DNA of 64,000 nt from Anastrepha obliqua (Eukaryota > Arthropoda > Insecta > Diptera > Tephritidae). The notes under the pieces were generated by a model that saw only the letters and a list, made by a program, of their open reading frames with translations, did no database searches and was not told where the DNA came from. The position numbers and the translations under genes were made by a program. Below, piece by piece: positions 11,006 through 24,300 of the stretch (the first letter of the stretch is position 1; each line of letters starts with the position of its first letter). The DNA lies in assembly GCF_027943255.1 (NCBI RefSeq), contig NC_072892.1, forward strand, positions 123,025,792 through 123,089,791, in the 5' to 3' direction.

Positions 11006-12040
11006 ACGCTTGTACTACCTATACATACATATAGGTACAATATACACACAAAAAGATGCGTATAAAATGATTTATACACTCGCATAAAATCAAGCATCCC
11101 AGACATTCCCATCAACATAAACAAACAATCTGGGAACGGCTCAAGCAATGCACGCAAATTTACATATACGAGTATATACTTATGCATATATGTACATATG
11201 TATCTACATACATATTTTGATTGGCGTAAACGACAGATCGACATTCAAAGATTGCCATGACAAGTGGCAACGCACATTCGGGCAGCATCCTTCGTCTTGC
11301 CAACCTTATCGCCTGTATGCAAGGAATGAAGATTTACGCTGGACCGCACATTTATTACCAACACATAAAATGCACTGCCGCACAGCGGGTAGCACACCTA
11401 AGGACCCATGTACTTTATATGAATATGAGGCGCACACCAAATCAGACACAAATATGTGTGTAAATATCAGCACTTCACTCGCCTCCTGCTTGCCGCTCCA
11501 CGAACGCCTTTACTCCTCCATGCACTATCTTTTGCTTCCCACACTTCTGTGGGCAACCCCGCATCCTTTCGCATTTATTGAATAATTTCCATTGTGCATA
11601 AACCATTTGACAGCAGGCGAAGTGCGAGAAATGTTGGCCATAGCTGTGGATGTGTGAAGCCGAGCAAATAAGGAGCGACGCTGCGTAGGGATGTGGAGAA
11701 GTTGTGTGGAGGACGATTGGCGCTTATGAAAAATTGTCCGCTATTTGCATATGTAAATCGATTACAATAAATCCTTGCATGTAATATGGCATTAAAAGGA
11801 ACAACAATAACAACAGAAATGCATCTATGCAAAAAACTGTCACTCTGCAAAGGCATAAAAACTGTAAAATTGCTGTGTTTGCGCAGGATACGTGGGCTGA
11901 TAAAACAAATATGTACGCAATTTGCATCGAAACAGAATTTTTATATTATAACTCCATAAAATTAACGTATAAATAAACATATGCATGTGTGTGTGCGTGT
12001 GCGTGTGTATATGGTATGAATATGAATTTCATGCGCTAAC
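11006..12040. other. Microsatellite-rich intron next to exon
   Basis: Short TACATA/CATA runs (about 11020-11215) and a GT/GC-rich run (about 11985-12010) in otherwise unremarkable sequence. No coding similarity. It is the start of the intron that leaves the window on the left. Confidence 0.5.
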
Positions 12041-12368
12041 CTTAAATAGTCGCAGCGTCATGCTGACCACAAAATCTGCCATCGGCAGTAGTTCCGCTTT
12101 AAATTCGCTACTATGCATCAGATGCCCTTTGAATATGGAAACGTAAATTTGCTGTAGCGATTCATCGTTGGGGAAGACAATATTGAAGACGGCAAACATA
12201 GATATGAAACGTGGATCGACTTCGTTGCGGCCACCGCCGGCGCAACCCATGGCCGCGTAGAATGTGAGATCTTTGAACCTTTTCCAATTTAAATCCTTGC
12301 CACGATCGTACATGCCACCGCGTTCGAAGAGCAGCTTGAGCAATGCAATCGGCTGCTGTGTTCCGTAT
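12041..12368 (-). CDS. DNAH10: Dynein exon L (AAA3, after Walker B)
   Basis: The acceptor is TTCTCCCCAG and the donor AAG|GTTAGC. The exon starts with the single base that completes the split Glu codon of exon K, then [20 protein letters not shown], then [17 protein letters not shown], ending TLRLFK. The GRNEVDPRF block is the AAA3 segment that follows Walker B. The next exon, expected to begin the KFHYIFNLRDLSR region, is not found between here and base 1, so the following intron exceeds 12 kb. Confidence 0.93.
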
Positions 12369-15300
12369 CTGGGGAGAATATGGGTGAGTGTTAGAATAAG
12401 GTTGAGTTAAGTAAAGTTGAATAAAGTAGCGATGTGCATATTTGGTTGTGTGGAAGACTTTTTAATTCTAATCGACTACATTAAACTTAAACGTTTCAGA
12501 TAAAACGGATAATCTGACACAAATTCCAAATACACTTTCTATCTAATGGAAGCGTAATCGGCCAAAATTCTAACTTAGAGTTCAGTTTTAAAAAATGTAT
12601 TGGGTATGGGAAGAAATTTCCGTCCTTAGCCAAAATTAATAAAAAATAATTAAATAATAAATGATTAAATAATAATTGAATGAAGTATGTGCCATTGGAA
12701 GCTACAACTTTCAGGCAGCACTCGGATTCCTCTGAGGAAAAATTCGAGTTCTTTTTACTTGATCCATTCATTGAGCCTCAGCAGGCAATGGCAAGCCTTC
12801 GAGTGTATTTCTGCCACGAAAAAGCTCCTCATAAAAAAAAATATCTGCCCTTCGGAGTCAGCTTGAAACTCTAGGTCCCTCCATTTGTGGAAAAACATCA
12901 AGGCGCACACCACAAATAGGAAGAGGAGCTCGGCCAAATACCCAAAAGGGTGTACACGTCCATTATATATAATATGTATATATATATTCATTGAGCCAGT
13001 TTGGGATGCTCTCGTAAGAAGTGAACCGCTCTCCAATAAGGGCTGACTGAATTGATCTGAACAGATGGTAATCCGAAGGTGCTATGTCATGGAAATACGG
13101 TAGATGGGGCAAGATTTCCCTATTCATTCCTTCTTAATATTTCTGGACCGATTTAGCAACGTGTGACCTGGCGTTATCATGCAGCAAAATCATTTTGTCA
13201 AATCTACCGTCCCATTCCGGCCGCTTTTCTTTGAGAGGTCAGAGCTCGATTCAAACGCATTAGCTGCAGTCGGTAACGATTGCCAGTGATGGCTTCAGGA
13301 GTTAGATGCCATCCTTCTGATCCCACCAGATGCATAACATAACCTTTGAAGCATAAATATTGTTTTTCGCTGTCGTCGGACCTGATTCATCTGGCAGGCT
13401 GCAACCTTTCCGACGCTTAGGGTTATCATAATAGATCCAGTTTTAATCGGTTCTGCTATTCAAGAAGCATCTCACGCGTCACCAAACGTCTCTCGATATC
13501 TCTCTCCTTCAATTGATGTGGCACCCAGTTACCTGCTTTCAGCACCATTCGCATTGCGTGCAAACATTTACCGACGGTTGATCTGTCAACATTCACCTCT
13601 TTAGACATACCATGAAGGGTTCGACATGCGCCTTTATCCAGTAAATGTTGTAGTTGAATATCCTCGAATCGAATTTTTTCAGTGCCCCTTCGCGATCCTT
13701 ATAACTCGCGTCAAAATTGTCAAAAATGTCTTGTGCATCTGCAGCAAAATATTCGAAATAGTCGAATACCTTCATAAATAAATGGGGGCAACGGTAACTG
13801 TCGATTTTAAAAACACTAACAAATTCTTCGGACAAGGCCCAAAAAAAAAAAAAAACATCTCTCCAAAGGAAGATCGGACGATCATTGATGTGTTTGTGAG
13901 AAAGCCGAAGTTATGGTTCGGTGAAACTGAAATAGAAAAAGTGGTCTTAATGTATGCAAACACATGACTCGAGGACGTCACTATGCAGACGATCTCAAAT
14001 TACGGAGCTCATTGAAATAACGCCTGCATTATCACATAATGAAAAAAGACTTGCACGGGCGGGGTCAAATTCAGAACGGAATTGGGCAAACGTAATATTC
14101 ACAGAAAAGTTTTCCTTTCCTAGGCGAATAGTTACATATATTGGTTCCGATGAACAGCTGAAAATCGACAACTTCAACCAACTGTTAAGCATTCAGTTAG
14201 GGTTCAAGTTTGAGGCTGCTTCCCCGAAAATATATTTGACAATTTATATGTCTTTACCGCCAATTTGAATGCATTCTTGTTGAATAAAATTTCCAAAAAG
14301 GATTGGTACCGTTAACTGCGAATATAATTGGAGGAACTAACTAATTCTGGATTTTACAAGAAGACAATGAGCTCAAGCATTGAAGTCGACGGTACACCAG
14401 TAGAAGCAGCAAAAAAAGATTGAAATCTTGGTAAAGAGTTTTCCAATAACAGGTGTTATTTTGATTAGCTCGATATTTCAGTAGATGTCACCTTTGAAGC
14501 TGACATTTTTTACTATTTGCAAGTAGAAACTACGCCATTAATAAAACTGGAGCGATACACGCTTAAACAACGCATTGAAATGATTAAAATTCACTATACA
14601 AATGTGAAAATTTGGCAGAGACCGTTCGTAAAACTCGAACATTTTTTGGTCATCGTGAAGCACCTTGTCGGACCGCAATACAGAAATTGATGAAAAAATT
14701 CGAGCTGTTGGGACAAGTTAGTGATGTGCAGAATAAAACCCGTGCACGTTGCTCAAGAACAGACGAAAATATTGCGGTTCTAGTCGAAAGTGTTGAAGAA
14801 AACCCAGATTTCTCCAATCCTCGTCGTTCTTTGGAATTAGGCATTCCACATACGTCATTACACCGTATTTTGGGTCTTAGGACTCAAAAAGGGTGTTTTT
14901 TAGCCATTATCTTTTTAAACAGTTGGTTTAAACAGTTGACGCACGTTTCGTGTTTTGTTTCACTGTCAAAGATCTTCAGTTTGGTCTATAATTTAACCAT
15001 GAATCGTCTTACAAACGAACAACGCTTGCAAATCATTGAATTTTATTATAAAAATGCGTGTTCTGTTAAGAAAATTTAAGATCCACTTTTTTATTGAAAA
15101 ATCGTGTTCAGCGACATAGCTCATTTTTGGATCAATGGGTACGTAAATAAGCAGAATTGTCGATTTTGGAGTGAAGATCACCCAGAAGAATTGCAAGAGC
15201 TACCAATGTATCCAGAAAAGGTCACAGTTTGGTGTGGTTTATAAGCTGGAGGTATCATTGGACCGTACTTCTTCAAAGATGCTGCGAATCGTAACGTAAC

Positions 15301-18300
15301 TGTGAATGGTGAGCGCTCCCGTGAAATGATATCCAACTTTTTTTGCCCGAAATGCAAGAGCTTGACTTGCATGACATGTGGTTTCAGCAAGACGGTGCCA
15401 CATGCCACACAACACGCGTAACAATGGACTTGTTGAGAAGCGAGTTCGGTGAACATTTTATTTCACGTTCGGGACCTGTCAATTGGCCACCCAGATCGTG
15501 CGATATAACGCCTTTAGATTATTTTTTGTGGGGCTATGTGAAAGCTCATGTCTGTTCAGTCAAGCCTGCTTCAATTAACGTATCGGAAGACAACATTAAA
15601 GCATTTATATGTATGTGAGATGCCGGCCGAAGCATTGGAAAGAGTGTGCCAAAATTGGACTAAGCGGATGAACCAAGCGCAGTCGCGGTCAACATTTGCA
15701 TGAAATAATCTTCAAACATTAAATTATATGGACTGTACTATCGATTTATATAACAATTTCATGCATTTTTCTGAATTTTACTTGTGTTTTTTTGAAAAAC
15801 TTTAATATAGCTCTTAAAAAATCACCCTTTAGAATTCAGTTAACACAAGTACTCAAGTCGGCCGATCATCAACAACGTCGTGTGTTTGCTGATTGGTTCG
15901 TTGAAATGCATGAAAATGATCCGGAACTCCATCCAAAAATCATCTTGTGTGATGAAGCCTATTTCCACCTCGGTGGCTTCATCAACAAGCAAAATTGTGT
16001 GATCTGGGGCTTAGAAAATCCAAGAGTTATTGTTGAAAAGCCCCTCTATCCTCAACGTGTGACTGTTTGGTGCGGTTTATGGTCCGACAGAGCCACTGGA
16101 CCTTACTTTTTCGAAAATAAAGCTGGAGCAACAGTTATGGTGAATGGATTGCGCTAATGACAAATGATTAATGATTTTTTATGGCCGTAATTGGCTGGTA
16201 TTGATCTGGGCAACGTTTATTTTCAACAAGATGGCGCTACGTGCCACGCAAGCAACGAAACCATTGATCTTTTACCAAAACAATACCTCTTATTGAAAAA
16301 TCCTTTAGTTATTGTTTACAAACTCCACGCGCTTTAGTATAGCCCCTCTAATCACCCCGTAAGGATGAATTCAATATAAGTATCTTTACGCGGGACTGTT
16401 TTCAAAAGTATCGATACCAAATTACTTGGTTAGGTTAGATTTTACTAAATTACATGATATCCTTACTTTTGCGGGGGTGACGTGAAGTTGCCGTCAAGGT
16501 TGGGAAAATTAAACCCAATAGACTTGTTTCTTCTGCTGTTTTCTAAAGTTGCAGATCTATATCAATAAATACCTCTTGAACTATTCGTCGAACGCTCCCA
16601 GACCTATGTTGCATAGTCATTGATAGTTGAATCTCTCGAATCGCTCCCATTGCGTCTTTTAAATACAAAAGTACCTTACACACAGCACTTTTTGGAAATC
16701 CAAAGAATCAAATATGATTGACATACGACCCCATTTACAAAAATTATAATTCTTCCTATGGAAAGCTTAAATTTGCGTCCCTTTCTATTAGATCGAACAT
16801 ACCAAACTTTTGTTCCCATACTCGTACATACATACAAGTAACTACATACATACGTTCTGGCATTTCATTTATTAGTGCGTTTCAAATAAAACCAGTCCGA
16901 GTGAGTGAGTGAGGCAAAATGAGTAAATATATAATAACGACCATAAAAGTTTCATATTATCTCAATTTCTAAAAATGCCTACGCTATCATTTCATTTATA
17001 CACTGCCAGCTAGTTTTTATGCTTAATTAAATTCCACTGCCGATTTTGCGCCACTGAATTCCATTCCACTGTGCGCCGCCTGGTGTTACTGAAGATTGCC
17101 ACTCAAAAAGCTGCAACCAATCTTATTGAAATTTTTAGCAAAACCAGCATCGAGTATGCGTGCATGTAAGAGCCTATTTTAATAATAAACAGCACAAACG
17201 AACCATTACAACCATTACAACTACCACACAACCACTATTATGTTACTGAAAAATGTTATGCTGGTTAAAATGAAATTTTCGTTTAGACTTACTCATCAAC
17301 TTGTGGCATATTCATGTCATCTATAAAGCAGGCTATTTTCTTGCCTATTGGTGGGCCGAATGTATCCTTTGTGCGTTTTTCCACAGCCGCCTCGAGCGTG
17401 CGTTGCACATCCATAGATGAAGTTCTCGATGAAAAATTAATATTCAATATGATCTGGAAAAAGTCAAAGCACATAAAAGCAGGCGGACAGATAAATATGT
17501 TCGTAAAAGTGGTTATGTTATGTGGGCGTGTGCAGTGGACATATAAGCAAGCAAAACACACGAAACAAAGTACAGGGTGCGTACGGTATTTGAGGACAGT
17601 TTGGGAGTGAAACTACATAATTAGCTTTTATTTTGAACACTAATTTCCTACATAACATTAACTTATATATCCATAAAATCATTCAATAAAATTTCCATTA
17701 GCTGCAATAACCTCCTCGATCCGTGTTCGAAAACATATGCATGCCCGAATCAAATGGTCCTTGTTCATATTGCCTGGTATTAAATTCAGCCTTCTGAGCA
17801 GAAATGGTATTATGGGGATGATTATTGGTTCCACGCCAAACTACACGCCATACGCAGTAATCCAGAGAATTAAAGTCGGGAAGCTAAGCGGCCACAAGTT
17901 CGGTGGTATGTGATCATAAAAGTTTTCAGCCATCCAATCTTGTATCGCCATCGGTTTGTGTGAAGGGGCAAAGTTTTGCTAAAAGATATATGGGCTGTCA
18001 CCGCGTACACTATCAATTCATCCAGGCTATCACTACTGTCTCTAGAACCTCGATATATGCAACAGAGTACACTCGAAATCATTGAGTAAAGAAGTGTAGT
18101 GGCGAGACATGTCCTTCATTGTCCACAACACATCGCCCCCACGGTCTTTTGTACGCTCTACTCATCATAGTTATTAAATTTCAGATAGAGCTGGGTTGGA
18201 CTGAGCTGGGTGGGCCTTTCTTCGTGCTGCAACTAGCAGAGATGTTTCAATGTTCTCCGCGCTATTACGCTGCATTTAAGAAGATGGTGCATAGGAGCCT

Positions 18301-21300
18301 TCTGGAATTGGTCGCAGAAACGACAAGAGTCAGTGTACTATATCCCGAGCATGCTCAAATGATTGCGCAGCCTGTGAGAATGCGCGTGAGCTTTTTCAGT
18401 TTATCTTTGGGGAGAGTTATGAGCTGTTTAATACTCTTTTGGTTGTAACCCCTAGCAAAATTCCGTCTGTTGTTGCCCTATAGTTTGGTGCCAGCTAACC
18501 CTCCTTAGCCTCAGCTCTTTACTCTTAAGCTTCTTCTTGATGGTGTGCTGTCCTATAGCAAAGAAGGGATTGGGTACATTAATCCGCAACATAGTCCCCT
18601 GTGTTTAGGGACCCTAAATAGCCGGATGTGATTGTGCGTTCTTAACAGATTTAGTATCTCGATACACTCAAACACCAGTGCGGACTGAATGTCACAGGAT
18701 GACAAAGTCGCATAATAGCCATTCACTCATTACGGGAATTCCTGTCTAAGTTGATCTCTGCACTTAGGCGGATGGCGTATACCTCTGCTTGGAAAATGCT
18801 TGGAAAACGCTTAGTTCTGGGACCATATATCCCAGCATCTATGCCTTGTGTCTTCGAATCATCTGTGTACCAGTGCAGGATAGAATTCTGCACGTGTTCT
18901 GCAGTTTGCCTTGTCATCCAGTTCAATTCTGAATTTCTTGTCAAATATAACGACTGTAGTGATATCATTTCTAAGTAGCTGGGTAAATGGGAGCTGCAGA
19001 CTTAGCAATTTCATGTTCTTAGATGATATATTTTTCCTTCCCCAGAAGTATTTAACAGTACACGCTTGGCTGATTGCTGTATAACTATATGAAGCGATGC
19101 TATCTCGAGCATTCCCTCCAATGTAGCTGTAGGGCTAGTCCGCGTAGCTCTCGATACGCGCACGCATGTTTTAGCGGTGGACATTAGTTAGCGCTGCCCG
19201 CACTATATGGATATCGGCTCTCGATGCTCGTGCAACAGCTCCATATGTTACCATTGGCTTTATTATTATGATGTGCAATCCTTTTTAAGATTCTCGAGCT
19301 ACAACCGCAAGATTTTCCTGCTATACCTAAAACTATAACAGTGGCGTGACAACAGGAACCGTTGAAGCATTGAAGCATTGCCATCTGTCATTTGTGCGCT
19401 TGGTCTTTTGGTCTTGGTCGAAATTTTTTGTCAAAAAAAAAAAAACCCGTAACATCTCAAGCACTTCAGGGTCTTTAATTTAGAAGGCGTTTTGATCGGA
19501 TAACTCGCTGTTCCTGTACTCGCTGATCCAACATAAACTGTCTTCTGCGCGCAGGATTTAAACCGGATATCTTCGTGGACAACTTGACGAATAAGACCCT
19601 CAGAAACATTAAGCTCCCTCGCAAGGGCCCTAACTGATTTTGAAGAGTCCTCGTCAAAGATCGCACACTTGTTGAATAAATTCTGCGATTGGACTGTCAA
19701 AATGTTTCTCGTGTTTTTTGCGTTTTGCAGCAGATTCCGCATCACCGACTAATGCTGCCAATTCACGGTGAACCTTATGGACGAATGAATGGACACTCTT
19801 AAAAAAATTAGAGATTTAGAGACCTTTAAATCGGTGTGATTTGCACATTTAGGAACGATAACTGCATGTCTCTTCAATTCTTGAGTTAAGTTGTAGTCTT
19901 CCATGCTTTATCTGAAAAAGACAAATAATAAAAGTAAATAAATAAAAAGGAAGGTAATGGAAAATGCCCTCGAATACCGTACACACCCTGTACATAAGTA
20001 GCAGTCATTACAACTATTACAGGAATATAGCAAATAAACGCGGCATACCACCAACAAAATCCATGTGGGGATGTTGCATGAACCAGCATTGGTTTGGTAA
20101 ATTTGTTGCCAACATAAGTAGATGGTTGTAAATATGGTATATGTGGCGTGCATTTGGAATATGAATGTGCATGTGTATGGGTGTGTAAAATAGCAACATC
20201 TCTGTCAGCAAACGTATTTAATAAAGTGCACAAAGTAAACAAAGCGCATACACGATGGGTCCCACAACCATTTGCATGCAATCTATGTATGCAGGTGCAT
20301 GCGTGCATATGCACCCATGTGCATGTATGTGTCTATGTGTCATAATACTTCCTCACTCACATTCGATTCCGGATTTAAGTTACGTAAATACTGTGAAATC
20401 ATGGCTGTCTTTGATGTGCCCGCCTCGCCGACCAGCAGCACCGGTCGCTTAATCTAAACGGACATCAGAGGTAGTAGCAAATGCGCCCATAGCAGTATCC
20501 GGGGGACGAGCAGCGGCGCACGAGCAGTAGCATAGCAACAATTGTCGGCGTACATGCAAGAAATAAGCAAATATTAATGAAAGTTCCACAAGCTGGCAAA
20601 GTATAAAAGTTGTGATTGACATGTGCACAGATGGTGGGTGTATGTGAGTGTGTGCGTGTGGTGAACTTTGTGTTTATCCTATTGTTAGTAAATGGTAAGA
20701 GAAAAAAATATTTTTTAATGGAAATCGATGATAAAATTGGTGCCGATTGAATATTCGAATTGAAGTTGGTGTTTAGCGACTTTTAGAACAGACTGTGGAA
20801 TAGACTTTGTATCGGCGGAAACGATTTTGAAGGTTACATATGCGGTTTTGTAGAAAATCTCGAGTGGAATTTAATTGAAAAGTCATTTAGGTATCATACA
20901 AAGCTACAGTGGTTCACTGAAATGTAGCAACTAAATTGTTGGGGGCAATTTTTTAACCTATATTAGTAATGAAATTAAAGAAAAAGATAATATAATGTTG
21001 ACAAAATTGATAGGGCAGTTGGTAATAAAGTGACGCATAGATGTCAGTAGCGAATAGTTCCTAGATCATACCTGTTTTATGTCATCTTTAATATTTTTTT
21101 CAAGTAGACTTGTCTACAATTTTACACCATAGAACAACGCATTAAAATTATTGAAACTTATTGTGAAAATGGTCAATCCTTAGGAACAACATATCGCAAA
21201 ATTCTTTATTTTTTTTATGGAAATAATGATCCGAATGAGTTGACCATGCAAAGGTTGGTGAAAAAGTTTCAAGAAACTGGATCTGGTTCCGTCGATAATT

Positions 21301-24300
21301 GAAAAAAGACTCGCAGATCCACTGGAAGTTCTTTTGAGAATTTTGTTTCTATAGCGCAAAGTATTGCTGTACAACCTTCAACATCGATAGCTCGACATTC
21401 TCAACAATTAGGTACATATTCATGACTCGACTGATTGGCAAATTTTCCCTGTATGCGGGCTCCTGGAGGTTATTTAAATTATGCAGTTTTTCGCATTTAA
21501 CTACTCAGAGCCGTCCTTTGAATGGCAATAGTGAAACTTGAAAGAATTTAATTTTTACATGATTTATTTTAAAACAACGTCTATGCACGTCTTTTGATAG
21601 ACCCTTTATTTACTGAAAAATGGGGCTGCATCCGTAAGACTTTTTTAGTTTTATATTACATCAACTGGTTGGAAAATATGGAGATCGCTTTAATCCCGTA
21701 CACAATTTCATGAGTGACACGAGCGATGCCAGTAGAGAAACGCTTAGTGACGATGTAAAACAAGGTCGGGATAATCCCAAGAGAGCACCGAAAGAGTGAG
21801 TCAAGTCATTAAAATAAAACTAAGTCGTCCGTCAAAACACTAGAAAGCTAATTGGAGATTAGATATTTGTAGGTATCCGTAAGCTCAATAAGGTTTGCAT
21901 CACACAAGCTGACAAGGTGAATAGTTTTAAATCACAATTATTTATACTTAAAACGTCGTTTGACGATAAAAAGAAGGAGTCATGAATCGGTTAAAGTCAA
22001 TCAAGGTACTGTTAATAATATCCTTTAACTCCGGCTCGAGCGAAGGGCCAACATTAATATCCATTCATGGAAAGAACACAGGTAACTCGGTTGGAAATAT
22101 TCGCTGTTTTTTTTTATTCGTTCGGTGAGTTTTGGAATAGGGGGTGTATACTGTTTATGTAACATCACAATTTTTTAGATGAGAAAAGTAGTGCTCACTT
22201 CAAGTCTGGGGTCTTAATCTATATTGTTAATTACCTTTATGGATGGAGTATAAGTCAATGGCCTAGTACATAAAGTGGAAATATTAAAATTGTGAGAGAA
22301 ATCCTTATTCAACCTTGCTTTGTGGTACCCTTTTTTTATTTTTTACTAAATTGACATTTATACAATAAATCGAAATATAATGCCTTCCCTAATAAATTGT
22401 ATTTTTCTTCATACTCTTTTTACTATACCATATAGGCCAGGTTAGGTTAGATGGATTGTTCGTAAAGAGTTCATTCGATAATCCCATGCTCATTTTGGCA
22501 TCCGTGAACAATTTCCTCAAAGGAAATGGTTCACTTGATTAGAGCCACTGAGCAAATAAGAAAAAAAAATATTAGCAAATATGGAAATTTTTTTATTTAT
22601 TATGTTTTTTTACATTTATTTTGTGCTGCCACCTTGTGTATATATTACTTCGTAAATACGTTGATGCATGGATTTGTACAAATTATCCAGCTTAATAAAA
22701 GTTCGGACCAGACCGTTTTGGTGATTTGAATTAGAGTATTTTTGTCTTCAAATGGTTGCCCACTTTCATAAACCTTATGAGCAAGCCATCCATATAGATT
22801 TTCAATAATGTTCAGATCTGGGAAATATTTTGGTTATGCTAAAGTTTCAACGGATCCAAGTTTTGACCTCACTTGAAGTGTGTACAGGTGCATTATGCTG
22901 TTGAAAGATCCAATTAATAGGTCCAAATGTTTCACGAATCTCGAGAAGAAATGATTCCAACAGAGCTTTATAGCTGTATCCTGTCATTTTGTATACTATA
23001 ATTTTCAATTCGAGCTCGCCATGGTACGATATTGCTCCCCATACCATAACGCAATCATCACGACTGACTCAAGTACCTCCCCTCATTTCTTGAGTCATGA
23101 AAATAGTAATTGTATCCATTCCGCCCAATCAGATTTAACTTCTTTTCGTCACGAAATACTACTCTTTCCATTCACCAGGATCTTTATGTGTAGCAAAACT
23201 CCCATCCATGTGGCCCCTTCCTAAATCGAGGCGGCGTTCTTTCCGAAATTTATTAACAGGTGTTTTTTTTTTGTAATTTTTTATGCTGCAGATGCGGCGC
23301 TTTTAGAATAGCCTTTCGAGCGGTGGATTTGCTGGCAGTAACACTTACCATTTCTTTAATTTTTGCTGTTGCGAAGACGAAATTTGATGCAATCCTAAGG
23401 ATTTGGGGGCCTCCTTCGGTGTCAAAGCCTTCTTAGTTCTGCCTTTGTAGTTCTTACCATAGGAGATAACTTGGTTTCACATAAAGGTCCACAACATTTG
23501 GACTTCGATCAATCTTTTTGGCAATTTGGCGATTTGGAAGCCCCTCTGTCTTTTTCGCGATCTGCTAAACCTTTTTGCTTTCCCATTTCATTAGAATTAA
23601 AAATCGATCCTTTTTCACAGCTTCAATGCGGAAGTAATGTAGGCGTGCTTGGAGCTTCTATTCAAGTGAACCAATAAATCAAGTATTACAACTGACGAAG
23701 TTATGCTGCAGCGAAATAGCGTTAAATGCAGCAATATCTTGATGCATGTTTATTTTGGAGCAAAGTACAGTCTTCACTTGAACCCTCAGAAAACCTTGGA
23801 TTACTAGATCAAATACCAACATTTAATAACCATTTTCTTCCATAAAAATTATTGCCTCTATTCAAGTGAACTGGGTTGTACGATGCTTCAAACGAGGCAG
23901 TTCTGCTATCCATAATCCAGTCTCCCGTTAGTATTAGTGGATGGAACCATATATTCGTTTTGGGTTTCCTTAGTAGTTATCGAGTTTTTGTTCATCGAGA
24001 GATGGTAAAATTAAGAACAGATGTGCAAATTAATCTACCTACTGTTAGTGGTTGTTACAACATAATCTTGTAAAAACAGGAAACCCATAAGCAGTTGACC
24101 AGTCCTTATCCTATAGCACCTGCCTCCGCCTGGCCAACCACTACGCTTGGTTAGAATATCATCCTGCGGCGACTGAGCCCTCAATAGGTAATAATAGGAA
24201 AAATGATTGCCTAGTCAAGCACAGGAACACCTGACTTTTTCTGAAGACAAATCAATAGTAGAGTCATGCGAATGAATGAGTAGCGTCACCATAAGTGTTA

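Noticed and set aside
13782..14268. Plus-strand overlapping ORFs as a host gene
   Set aside because: Short, overlapping, low-complexity lysine runs and no recognisable domain or splice structure.
16432..16445. GGTTAGGTTAG as telomere-like sequence (also at 22441)
   Set aside because: Single short occurrences without tandem extension.
20155..20345. ORFs on both strands rich in His, Cys and Tyr
   Set aside because: They arise from GT/GCAT-type low-complexity DNA, not from protein-coding selection.
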